NCBI GenBank assembly: GCA_902806015.1
Contig: CADCUZ010000120.1
Location: forward strand, 1 to 27,101
Length of the DNA: 27,101 bases
Source of the DNA: an uncultured Rubrobacteraceae bacterium
GTDB taxonomy: Bacteria; Actinomycetota; Rubrobacteria; Rubrobacterales; Rubrobacteraceae
Reading direction: 5' to 3'
The number at the start of each line of letters is the position of its first letter. Position 1 is the first letter of the stretch. Below, one piece after another: positions 1-6,142 of the stretch. Position numbers and translations under genes: made by a program. The notes beneath the pieces were generated by a model. That model saw nothing but the letters and a program-made list of their open reading frames with translations, was not told where the DNA came from and did no database searches.

Positions 1-109
1 AGCGATCCGCCACGTTCCCCGAGGTGAGCGCGGCGACCCGCCCCAGCGGAAGCCTACGCTCATGGTGACCCTCGTCGAGGGTCACATTCAGCAGGGACTG
101 GCAGCCGGA
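1..109 (-). pseudogene. Allantoinase relic (internal fragment, runs off the left edge)
   Basis: Read on the minus strand from 109 down, one open frame encodes a stretch starting SGCQSLLNVTLDEGHH and continuing through RLPLGRVAAL to the window edge. It aligns without gaps to about residues 335-372 of the intact allantoinase at 15794-17203, which reads SGCQSLLNVMLDEGHH then GLPLEEVAAL. There is no start codon, and the upstream two thirds of the enzyme, with the metal-binding HxH, carbamylated Lys and other ligands, is absent. The reading frame is offset from the IclR relic immediately upstream, so the junction near 110-116 is a deletion or recombination scar. The fragment diverges at many positions from the intact gene, so it comes from a paralogous allantoinase and is not a recent copy. 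Whether the 3' part continues to a natural stop lies outside the window. Confidence 0.8.
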
Positions 110-113
110 GATT

Positions 114-578
114 TCAACCCACCTTGCCGGTGCCCGTGGCGTGCGGGAGGACGCGGTTGCCGGGCTCGGTGAACATCCGGACCATGTGCGGGGCCGGCAC
201 CTGCTCGATGCACACAACCGAGTTCTCGTGTAACCTAGCGAGGTTGGAGGACTCTTGGCTGACCTCCATGAGCTGCTCGAGGAAGGGCCGGGCCAGCGGC
301 CCGGAGCTCTCCCAGGTGGAGGAGGCCAGCGTGATCGCCTTGAGGTCGAGCCCGTACTTGCGGGTTAGGGGGTTCTGGCGGGCGCAGCCGCGGCGGGTCA
401 GCGTGGAGAGCAGCCGGTGCACCCTGCCCTTCGCGAGGCCAACCGCCGACGCGATCTCGGTTATACCCAGCTCGTTCTCCGAACGGCCCAGTAGCTCGAG
501 GATGTCCAGAGTCCTCTCGAGCGACTGGACCCTAGCCCCGCGCGGGGCGGGCGCCTTATCCGCGACCTCGTCCGTCAC
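114..578 (-). pseudogene. IclR-family regulator, truncated after about 154 residues
   Basis: A GTG start at 576-578 preceded by GGGAGAGGGAAGC opens a 154-residue product. It carries the winged helix-turn-helix (about residues 18-80, with SLERTLDILELL and VHRLLSTLTRRG) and the first third of the IclR effector-binding domain, up to FTEPGNR and GTGKV. After GTGKV the frame hits TGA within two codons, exactly where the intact IclR at 26008-26805 continues as GTGKVLLAY. DNA beyond the stop encodes allantoinase sequence, so the 3' half of the gene has been lost. About half of the retained residues match the intact regulator, so this was a separate paralogue. A DNA-binding but effector-blind product is conceivable, but loss of most of the effector domain makes a functional regulator unlikely. 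Confidence 0.8.
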
Positions 579-645
579 GAACTGCTTCCCTCTCCCAACG
601 GGCCGCGGACTCTTCTGGCGCGGCGGTTACCCGCAGGTCGCTCAT
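556..645 (-). pseudogene. DUF3830 relic (N-terminal 20 codons)
   Basis: An ATG at 643-645, preceded by AAAGGGG, opens a 29-codon frame starting MSDLRVTAAPEESAARWERE. This parallels the start of the intact DUF3830 protein at 15376-15789 (VSDVKITAGPYEFLARWERE): SD, hydrophobic, basic, hydrophobic, TA, P and ARWERE all coincide. After ARWERE the similarity stops and the frame ends at TAA 556-558. The end of the relic overlaps the GTG start of the truncated IclR gene, whose ribosome-binding site lies within the codons for RWERE. I infer that the N-terminus of a second DUF3830 gene was joined to an iclR gene by deletion. The match is short, so it rests on pattern similarity within this window. Confidence 0.6.
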
Positions 646-651
646 GCGCTC

Positions 652-741
652 TTACCCCTTTCCCGTAGCCTTTGACGCAGCCTCCTTGCCCGGTTCGTAG
701 CGCTGCGCCACTTCCGGGCCGGACGAGTTCGCCGTCTGGAC
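652..741 (-). other. Unrecognised in-frame tail upstream of the DUF3830 relic
   Basis: A 29-codon open stretch on the minus strand, from just after an in-frame TGA near 742 to TAA at 652-654, contains EVAQRYEPGKEAASK. It ends six bases before the ATG of the DUF3830 relic, with AAAGGGG overlapping its end, as at a normal operon junction. In the intact cluster the gene immediately before DUF3830 is allantoinase, so this could be the variable C-terminal tail of a lost upstream gene. I cannot assign it to a family by sequence. Confidence 0.2.
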
Positions 742-805
742 TCAACCCCGTCGCTGGCGTAGAGACCCGGTTTCTTTACCGAGGCCTACCAGCGAGGCGC
801 TCCTT

Positions 806-1261
806 TCACAGCTTCTTCGCATCCTCGAGGATCTCGTCGGCGTGCGTCTCGGGCGAGACCTCCGGGTAGGCCTTGACTATCTTGCCGTCGGGGTCGAGCA
901 GGAAGGTGGCCCGGTTCGCCACCTCCCGGTTTTCGCGCAGCACCCCCAACGCCTCCGCCGCGCGGCCTCCTTCGTCGGTGAGGAGCGGGAAGTTGAGGTT
1001 GTGCTTCTCCCGGAAGCGGCGGTGCAACTCGGGGGAGTCGAGCGAGACGCCGTAGACCCAGATGCCCGCATCCTCGTAGTCGGCCATGCGGTCGCGGAAG
1101 GCGCAGGCCTCCTTCTTCGTGCATCCGGGAGAGTCGTCCTTGGGGTAGAAGTAGAGGACGGTCTCCTGCCTCTTCAGATCGCGGGTGGTGAGCGTTGCTC
1201 CGTTTTCGGTGGTGAACTCGACGTCGGGGAGCTGCTGTCCCTGTTCAGACGCATTCGTCAT
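806..1261 (-). CDS. bcp: Peroxiredoxin, BCP/PrxQ type
   Basis: This 151-residue thiol peroxidase reduces H2O2 and organic peroxides at the expense of thioredoxin in the cytoplasm. It has the AhpC/TSA core: LYFYPKDDSPGCT with the peroxidatic Cys47, then EAC with a candidate resolving Cys53, followed by FRD, and the GVS..S..L..F...H..NFPLLTD and RATFLLDPDGKI segments typical of BCP. I chose the ATG at 1259-1261 because AAAGGGG sits a few bases upstream and it gives the normal family length; longer in-frame starts add an unsupported 36-residue extension. The Cys-to-Cys spacing is six positions, whereas classical BCP has five (CTKKEAC against CTxxAC). It lies between uricase/HIU-hydrolase relics and a truncated iclR, so it may once have detoxified uricase-generated H2O2. 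Confidence 0.9.
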   Translation of the reverse strand: MTNASEQGQQLPDVEFTTENGATLTTRDLKRQETVLYFYPKDDSPGCTKKEACAFRDRMADYEDAGIWVYGVSLDSPELHRRFREKHNLNFPLLTDEGGRAAEALGVLRENREVANRATFLLDPDGKIVKAYPEVSPETHADEILEDAKKL

Positions 1262-1324
1262 GACGACCCCTTTCGCTCTCAAGATTTGCAGGCCAATGTA
1301 CTCCACCGCGTCCGGCGTTGAGTT

Positions 1325-1354
1325 GGGAGCCGGGGTTCCTCCGTCCCGGCTCCC
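1325..1354. repeat. Perfect 10-bp GC-rich hairpin upstream of the peroxiredoxin
   Basis: GGGAGCCGGG at 1325-1334 pairs perfectly with CCCGGCTCCC at 1345-1354 across a 10-base loop. It lies between the uricase/HIU-hydrolase relic and the peroxiredoxin start at 1261. No T-run follows on either strand, so it is not a classical intrinsic terminator. It could be a remnant terminator of the relic operon or a 5' leader structure of the peroxiredoxin mRNA. Confidence 0.5.
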
Positions 1355-1428
1355 CGCCGTAGCAGCCAATGAGGTTGCCGACCTCGCCTCATCCCAGTAC
1401 GGTGGTGGCTGGCTTCATCCCGCCCTCG

Positions 1429-1751
1429 GCTACCCCGGTAGGTGCTGTAGGACCAGGAAGAGACAAAAGTGGGACGTGGTAGTGCGCCTGTGGATCAGCG
1501 ATGCCAAACCGGATTGGCACCCGGTCCAGGAAGGGCGGGTCGGCCATCCCCGCTTTCACCCAGGTACTCGCCGACGTGGAAGACGATCTCGTACAGCCCG
1601 CGCTCAAACCCTCCCTGCCTTATGAGTGGCTCGTCCTGCCGTCCTCGTTGGCATTCATCGACGTGAGAAGCGGACGCTTCTCACGTCGGAACTTGCCGTA
1701 GTTGTTCTGTCCCAGCACGATCTTCCCTTCGGTTGCCGTCTCCGCCATCAT
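1429..1751 (-). pseudogene. Chimeric relic: uricase N-terminus joined to HIU hydrolase C-terminus
   Basis: AGGAGGTAG precedes two ATGs (1746-1751), followed by codons for [13 protein letters not shown]. This is the start of uricase; the intact gene at 11823-12707 reads [13 protein letters not shown] and uses the same ribosome-binding context. After about 20 codons uricase similarity ends. From about 1655 the DNA encodes the second half of 5-hydroxyisourate hydrolase, with [38 protein letters not shown] and a terminal SYSTYRGS at 1429-1455. These pieces lie in three different frames, so at least three frameshifts and an in-frame TAA break the product. About 100 codons of HIU hydrolase and nearly all of uricase are gone or scrambled. 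It cannot encode either enzyme. Confidence 0.85.
1659..1688. repeat. Perfect 14-bp palindrome at the uricase/HIU-hydrolase junction
   Basis: CGACGTGAGAAGCG at 1659-1672 is followed by a two-base spacer and its exact reverse complement at 1675-1688. It sits precisely between the last recognisable uricase codons (NYGK) and the first recognisable HIU-hydrolase codons (NEDGRT). Neither intact gene contains it at the matching position. It is most simply a rearrangement scar formed by fold-back synthesis, or the hotspot at which the deletion occurred. Confidence 0.75.
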
Positions 1752-1779
1752 CTACCTCCTCCTTGCTTGACGATCCCCG

Positions 1780-2364
1780 CTAGTCGCCCTGGCGGGCGTT
1801 GTAGATCTCGCCTCCGGACTCGGCGTAGTGCTTTAAGACCGCCGCCGCCTCCTCGCGCAGCACGTCCCTCTCGACGGAGATGCCGCGCTCCTCGAGGGCG
1901 GCGGGCCAGTCCGGCAGCTTCGCCCCCTCGTCGAAGCCCACCACCCTCGCGTCCTCGTCGCGCGCTCCACACACCAGCCTCCTCACCCCGGACCAGGGGG
2001 TCGCGCCGAAGCACATCGCGCACGGCTCGGTGCTGGCGAAAAGCTCGTAAGCCGGCTTCCCCCCCCCGCCGAGGTCGAAGTCCTTAACGACCTGCTGGGC
2101 GACCATGATCGCCACCATCTCCGCGTGGGCCACCGAGCAACTCGACGGGACGACCAGGTTCATGCCGGGGGCGAGCAGCCTGCCGGTCTCCTGCTCGAAA
2201 ATCGCCGCTCCGAACGGCCCTCCCGTCCCGCGCTCCACGTTCAGCCGCGAGAGCTCGACCACGAGGCGCATGCGGTCCTCTTCCGTCGGATATTCGCGGT
2301 CGGGGTCGGGGATAAGCTCCTCGACCCAACCGGGAAGCTCCAGAGTCACTCGAGGAAAGCTCAT
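1780..2364 (-). CDS. guaD: Guanine deaminase (CDA-fold, zinc-dependent)
   Basis: This 194-residue enzyme of the cytidine/deoxycytidylate deaminase fold most likely hydrolyses guanine to xanthine and ammonia, feeding xanthine dehydrogenase. The zinc site is visible as HAE (His80, catalytic Glu82) and PCAMC (Cys115, Cys118), with the GPFGAAI and MNLVV lead-in common to the bacterial GuaD branch. I use the ATG at 2362-2364; the earlier in-frame GTG lies inside the ribosome-binding site GGGAGGTG. The start falls five bases after the stop of an OHCU-decarboxylase relic, which suggests the gene was once the second gene of a decarboxylase-guaD-uricase operon. It appears intact although its neighbours are decayed. 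Other nucleobase deaminases of this fold (for example for cytosine or for guanine analogues) cannot be excluded from sequence. Confidence 0.85.
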   Translation of the reverse strand: MSFPRVTLELPGWVEELIPDPDREYPTEEDRMRLVVELSRLNVERGTGGPFGAAIFEQETGRLLAPGMNLVVPSSCSVAHAEMVAIMVAQQVVKDFDLGGGGKPAYELFASTEPCAMCFGATPWSGVRRLVCGARDEDARVVGFDEGAKLPDWPAALEERGISVERDVLREEAAAVLKHYAESGGEIYNARQGD

Positions 2365-2369
2365 AGCGT

Positions 2370-2489
2370 TCACCTCCCTGGCGCCCTTCGGCGCTCGTCT
2401 TTTTCGTCAGGTTCTACGAGGTCTAGCAGCCCGAGATAGGCGATCTTGGCGATCTCCGAGAGCGTGGTCTCGATCTCCTCGGGCCACGA
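2370..2489 (-). pseudogene. OHCU decarboxylase relic (C-terminal 39 codons)
   Basis: From 2489 to the TGA at 2370-2372 one frame encodes PEEIETTLSEIAKIAYLGLLDLVEP, then a charged tail. This matches the C-terminus of the stand-alone OHCU decarboxylase at 12803-13372 (SEEIETALGEIGKIAHLRLLDLVEP). No start codon and none of the catalytic region remain. Upstream of 2490 the base composition changes abruptly to AT-rich DNA, marking the deletion edge. The stop lies five bases before the guaD ATG, preserving what looks like an ancient operon junction. Confidence 0.8.
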
Positions 2490-2573
2490 GTTAATGATTA
2501 AACTATTCCATCTAATTGGCTGCATGGCTTCTCGATTTACGTGTCAAGTCTCCGGGAGGACTTTCCGATGTGA

Positions 2574-3749
2574 TCATGGCGATCCGGGTGTGCCGGTGCT
2601 CATGGGTTCTGCCCGGCTTTGAGGCCGCAACAGCAGCGCGCTCGCGAGCATGGTGAGGCAGAGCGCGGCGAGCGCCGCGAACGGCACCCAGTAGCTACCG
2701 GTTGCGTCGCGCAGCGCGCCGATGACGAGTGGGCCGAGCGCGGAGATCAGGTAGCCGATACCCAGCATCATGGCGGTGAGGCGGTTTGCGGCGTCGGGGT
2801 TTGGTGAGTAGTCGAGCGGGAGGGTGAGAACCAGCGGGAAGAGCCCGCCGATGCCGAACCCGATCAGGGCCGTAAAGCCCCACGGGGTCGCGAGCGGTAC
2901 GGCGGCGATGGCGGCCAGCCCGGCGACGTTCATGACGAGCACGAGCGCGAGCCACGGCCGGCGATCCCGCGATCGGTCGGCGAGCACCGGGACGACGAGC
3001 GCCGCGAAGATCTGCACGAACGTGAAGAGCGTCAGCAAGAACCCCGCCTCCCCCTTGCTCACACCCTCGTCCTGGTACATTGGCGCGAGCCAGGTCAAAA
3101 CCGACCAGTACAGGCAAGACGTGGCGGCAAAGAATAGGCCCAAGAACCAGGCGAGGGGGCTCCCCCAGGGTAGCGATGAACGGGTGACCCCACCTTGCCG
3201 CGCGCCTCCGGGACTCCCGCGAGCGGCCAGCGACCAGACCGCCGCCGCGGGCAAGGCCAGGAGCGCCCAGAATGCGAGTGCCGCCGGCCAGGAGCCGCCG
3301 AACGCGCTCTCCAGCGCGACCGTGGCGCCGGCCGCAACCGCCGCTCCGGCATTGAAGCCCACGGTGTAGAGGCCCGTCACCAGCGCCGCGCGGTCGGGAA
3401 AGTACCGCTTGACCACCGCCGGCAGCAACGCCTGCCCGACCGCGATGCCGATCCCGACCAGTACCGTGGTGGCGAAGAGCACGACCGCGGCGTCGCCCGC
3501 CAGGCGGCCGGCCGTCGCGATCCCGATCAGCACGATAGTCCACAGCACCCCGCGTTCCAAACCCACCCTGTCACCGATCCTGGCGGCGCCGAAGGCGAAG
3601 ATGCCCATGCACAACACTGGGATCGTCGTTAGCAAGCTGGCACCAGCACGGCTCAGGCCCAGGTCCTGCCGGACGGTCTCCAGCACCGGCGAGACCGAGG
3701 CGAACGCCGGACGGAAGTTCAGCGCGGCCAGGACGAGACCGGCGAGCAC
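2574..3749 (-). CDS. MFS transporter, CynX/NimT-like
   Basis: This 391-residue polytopic membrane protein of the major facilitator superfamily opens with LAGLVLAALNFRPAFASVSPVLETV, the characteristic first helix of the cyanate/2-nitroimidazole (CynX/NimT) branch, and has about 12 hydrophobic segments. It ends with a short polar tail. The substrate is unknown; its place at the end of a purine operon suggests export or uptake of a small nitrogenous compound. The GTG at 3747-3749 is the only conventional start; the frame is open back to 3809 with no ATG, GTG or TTG. It directly follows, in the same frame, the stop codon of the upstream NCS2 fusion gene. A GGAGG about 14 bases before the GTG is a poor but possible ribosome-binding site, so the exact start is uncertain. 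Confidence 0.8.
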   Translation of the reverse strand: MLAGLVLAALNFRPAFASVSPVLETVRQDLGLSRAGASLLTTIPVLCMGIFAFGAARIGDRVGLERGVLWTIVLIGIATAGRLAGDAAVVLFATTVLVGIGIAVGQALLPAVVKRYFPDRAALVTGLYTVGFNAGAAVAAGATVALESAFGGSWPAALAFWALLALPAAAVWSLAARGSPGGARQGGVTRSSLPWGSPLAWFLGLFFAATSCLYWSVLTWLAPMYQDEGVSKGEAGFLLTLFTFVQIFAALVVPVLADRSRDRRPWLALVLVMNVAGLAAIAAVPLATPWGFTALIGFGIGGLFPLVLTLPLDYSPNPDAANRLTAMMLGIGYLISALGPLVIGALRDATGSYWVPFAALAALCLTMLASALLLRPQSRAEPMSTGTPGSP

Positions 3750-3809
3750 CAGCGCCCGCCGGCCTCCGGGTTTCGGTCGTGAGGTCGAGGTGGCGATCCA
3801 ACTGCCCCT

Positions 3810-5795
3810 TTACCGTTCGCTCCCCACCGTGGCCTCCTCGCGAGGCTCCTCGACGAGATCTTGCAGGCGGAAGTTCGCGATCTTGACGATCTCGGTCAGC
3901 GCGGTCGCCTTCTCTTGCGCCGGGACGTTCTCCAGCCGGGCCATACCGTAGGACAGGACGGCCTCCTTGGTGTTCCCCCTGACGGCGGTGATCAAGGGGA
4001 AGCCGAATCTCTCCCTGTATGCCCGGTTCAGCCGCTGGAAGTTCTCGTACTCCTGGGACGAGAGCCGGTCAAGGCCCGCCGCGGACTGGTCCCGGATCGA
4101 CTCCGGGCTGAGCACGCCCCCGATGGCGGCCAGGGTCAAAGCCTCGTATTCCTCGGGCGAGATCCCGATGTCCGCCGCGGCCTGGTCTGTGCTGGACAGA
4201 CTGCCCAGGTCCGGGTAGACCCGGATCAGCTCCAGCTGGCGCTCGGGCGGGGCGTCGAACAAGGCGTCCTGGAACGCGCGGCGCAGCTCGTAGACGCTCT
4301 CGAAGGGGCGCTCTTCGTAGGCCGCTTCGGCGACCCAGTCCGGCCCCTGGAACAGCCGCCCGAACCTCTCCACGAACTCTTCCCTGCTCAGGTTGTTCAC
4401 CTGCTCTATGGTCATCCTGTCCGACGGAACCTCCCACGCGGGCTCGGCCTCCTGTCCGACGTGCCTCGAGCCGATGACGTTAAAGACGAGGTTCAGGAAG
4501 ATGGCGGAGAGGCTGCCCATGGTTATACCGCTTCCCACTATGATCTGCGCCCAGTCCGGGAAGTTCTGGTAGAAGGTCGGGAACGCGACCGGCACGAGGG
4601 CCAGCGCGATGCTAACGGCTATGATGACGACGTTGCGTTCGTCGTGGAAGTCCACCCTCGAAAGGGTTTGGATCCCGATGACCGCGACGGTCGCGAAGAG
4701 GATCAACGCCGCGCCCCCGAGCACGGCGGAAGGGATGGCGGCGACCACCGCGCCTATCTTGGGCAGGAGCCCGAGCACGATCATGATCGCGCCCGCCACC
4801 GCGACGACCCAGCGGCTCTTGACGTTGGTCAACCGCACCAGTCCGACGTTTTCGGCGAAGCAGGTGTAGGGGAAGGAGTTTAGGATCCCGCCGAGCGTCG
4901 TCGCGAGCCCGTCCGCCCTTATGGCCCTCGCGATGTCGTTGCGGCGGATGGGCTTGTCGACGATCTCGCCGGTGGCGAACACGTCGCCGGTGGTCTCCAC
5001 CATCGTGATCAGCATCACGACTATCATGGACACTATCGCCGCGACCCCGAAGGTCGGCAGCCCGAAGTGGAAGGGCGTGATTAAGCCGACCCACCCGACC
5101 TCGCCTACCCCGCTGAAGTTGACCAACCCGAACGGGATGGCAACGGCGGTACCGACGATGAGGCTCAAGAGAACGGCGATGGTGCTCAAAAAACCGCGGA
5201 AGAACCGGTGCATCAGCAGGATGAACAGGAGGGTGCCGCCCGCGAACGCGATGTTCTGAAGGCTCCCGAAGTCGGGGGCGGTCGGATCGCCGCCCCCCGC
5301 CTGCTGCACGCCCACCGGCACCAGGGCGACCCCGATGATGGTTATGACCGTGCCGGTCACCACCGGCGGGAACAGGCGCAACAGGCGGGAAAAGTACGGG
5401 GCGATCAGGAACGTAAAGATGCCCGCGACGATCACGGCGCCGTAGATCGCGAGCAACCCATCTACCCCACCGCCGTTGGCAAGGCCGATGGCGATCATCG
5501 GCGCCACCGCCGTGAAGGTGACCCCCTGCAGGAGCGGGAGCCTGACGCCGACCTTCCAGAAGCCCACCGCCTGGATGATGGAGGCGATGCCGCAGGTGAA
5601 GAGGTCGGCGTTGATCAGGTAGACGAGGTCCTCGTTCGGGAGCCCGATGGCGCTCGCGAGCAGGATCGGGACTATCACCGCACCCGCGTAGAACGCGAGC
5701 ACGTGCTGGAACCCGTAGACCGCCAGACGCCCCGGCGGCGGAACCTGATCCACCGGATGGGTAGTATGCGGCCTTTCAACCGTTGCTTGAGCCAT
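3810..5795 (-). CDS. NCS2 purine permease fused to a degenerate OHCU-decarboxylase-like domain (fusion 1)
   Basis: A 661-residue fusion. Residues 1-450 form an NCS2 nucleobase-ascorbate transporter: GFQHVLAFYAG in TM1 (His31), VETTGDVFATGEI in TM8 (Glu267, Asp271) and FAENVGLVRLT in TM10. Here Glu315 replaces the Gln of typical xanthine and urate permeases. Residues 461-661 form an OHCU-decarboxylase-like domain starting MTIEQVNNLSREEFVERFG and containing WVAEAAYEERPF, LELIR and FGFPLITAVR. The catalytic HP is YP (Tyr527) and the SxxEQ motif is SIRDQ (Ser566, Asp569). About 30 extra residues lie between these two motifs. AGGAG abuts the ATG. The gene follows the xanthine dehydrogenase operon by 35 bp and precedes an MFS gene in the same frame. 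Transport of a purine or a related nucleobase is well supported; the fused domain is probably catalytically inactive and may bind ligand. Confidence 0.9.
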   Translation of the reverse strand: MAQATVERPHTTHPVDQVPPPGRLAVYGFQHVLAFYAGAVIVPILLASAIGLPNEDLVYLINADLFTCGIASIIQAVGFWKVGVRLPLLQGVTFTAVAPMIAIGLANGGGVDGLLAIYGAVIVAGIFTFLIAPYFSRLLRLFPPVVTGTVITIIGVALVPVGVQQAGGGDPTAPDFGSLQNIAFAGGTLLFILLMHRFFRGFLSTIAVLLSLIVGTAVAIPFGLVNFSGVGEVGWVGLITPFHFGLPTFGVAAIVSMIVVMLITMVETTGDVFATGEIVDKPIRRNDIARAIRADGLATTLGGILNSFPYTCFAENVGLVRLTNVKSRWVVAVAGAIMIVLGLLPKIGAVVAAIPSAVLGGAALILFATVAVIGIQTLSRVDFHDERNVVIIAVSIALALVPVAFPTFYQNFPDWAQIIVGSGITMGSLSAIFLNLVFNVIGSRHVGQEAEPAWEVPSDRMTIEQVNNLSREEFVERFGRLFQGPDWVAEAAYEERPFESVYELRRAFQDALFDAPPERQLELIRVYPDLGSLSSTDQAAADIGISPEEYEALTLAAIGGVLSPESIRDQSAAGLDRLSSQEYENFQRLNRAYRERFGFPLITAVRGNTKEAVLSYGMARLENVPAQEKATALTEIVKIANFRLQDLVEEPREEATVGSER

Positions 5796-5830
5796 CTCCT
5801 ATCCTTCCTGCCGGGTATACGAGAGCCGGG

Positions 5831-6142
5831 TCACCTGGAGCCCCGTCTCCCGCCCGCCCCGCCGAACTTCCCGGGGTCTTCTTGCGCCTCGACCTTCACT
5901 TCCAGGCGGTGCGCCCCGGCGTCGAGGGACGCGTCAATCACCTTCAGCAGGGCGTCGATCACCTCGGAGCGCCCGCCGGCCAGAGCCGTCGTGACGTCGG
6001 GGCCCGCCTCGTGGGCCACAAGCCCCGAGGTGTTCGCCGCTTGTTTCCCCGCCTCGATCTGGGCCTGCGGGGCCATCTCGGCTCGCGGGGACGGGACGAT
6101 CTTCAGCTCGATGTTGAGCTCTGCTCGTTTGTGTCCGGGCAT
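5831..6142 (-). CDS. Small MTH1187/YkoF-like (thiamine-binding family, DUF77) protein
   Basis: A 103-residue soluble protein whose ATG (6140-6142) overlaps the TAA of the xanthine dehydrogenase Mo subunit as TAATG, so the two are translationally coupled. The pattern of a beta strand (LNIELKIVPSP), a helical stretch, TTALAGGRSEVIDALLKVIDASLDAGAHRLEVKVEAQED resembles the ferredoxin-like MTH1187 family. Members have a small central glycine turn and end with a strand after a GA.R motif. Some members bind thiamine or related small molecules. Its coupling to xanthine dehydrogenase suggests a role in that enzyme's assembly or in ligand sensing, but that is inference. The glycine-rich C-terminal tail has no recognisable feature. 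Family assignment is by pattern only and could be wrong. Confidence 0.5.
   Translation of the reverse strand: MPGHKRAELNIELKIVPSPRAEMAPQAQIEAGKQAANTSGLVAHEAGPDVTTALAGGRSEVIDALLKVIDASLDAGAHRLEVKVEAQEDPGKFGGAGGRRGSR

Noticed and set aside
646..805. Possible amidohydrolase C-terminus (a DGELVRPGSG stretch in one minus-strand frame)
   Set aside because: It resembles allantoinase tails but is only about ten residues, lies in a different frame from the tail at 652-741, and neighbouring codons do not match. Too short to call.
2490..2573. TTGACA (minus strand, 2542-2547) as a promoter for guaD
   Set aside because: The -35 match is perfect, but no acceptable -10 box lies 16-18 bp downstream. The AT-rich segment looks more like a deletion edge.
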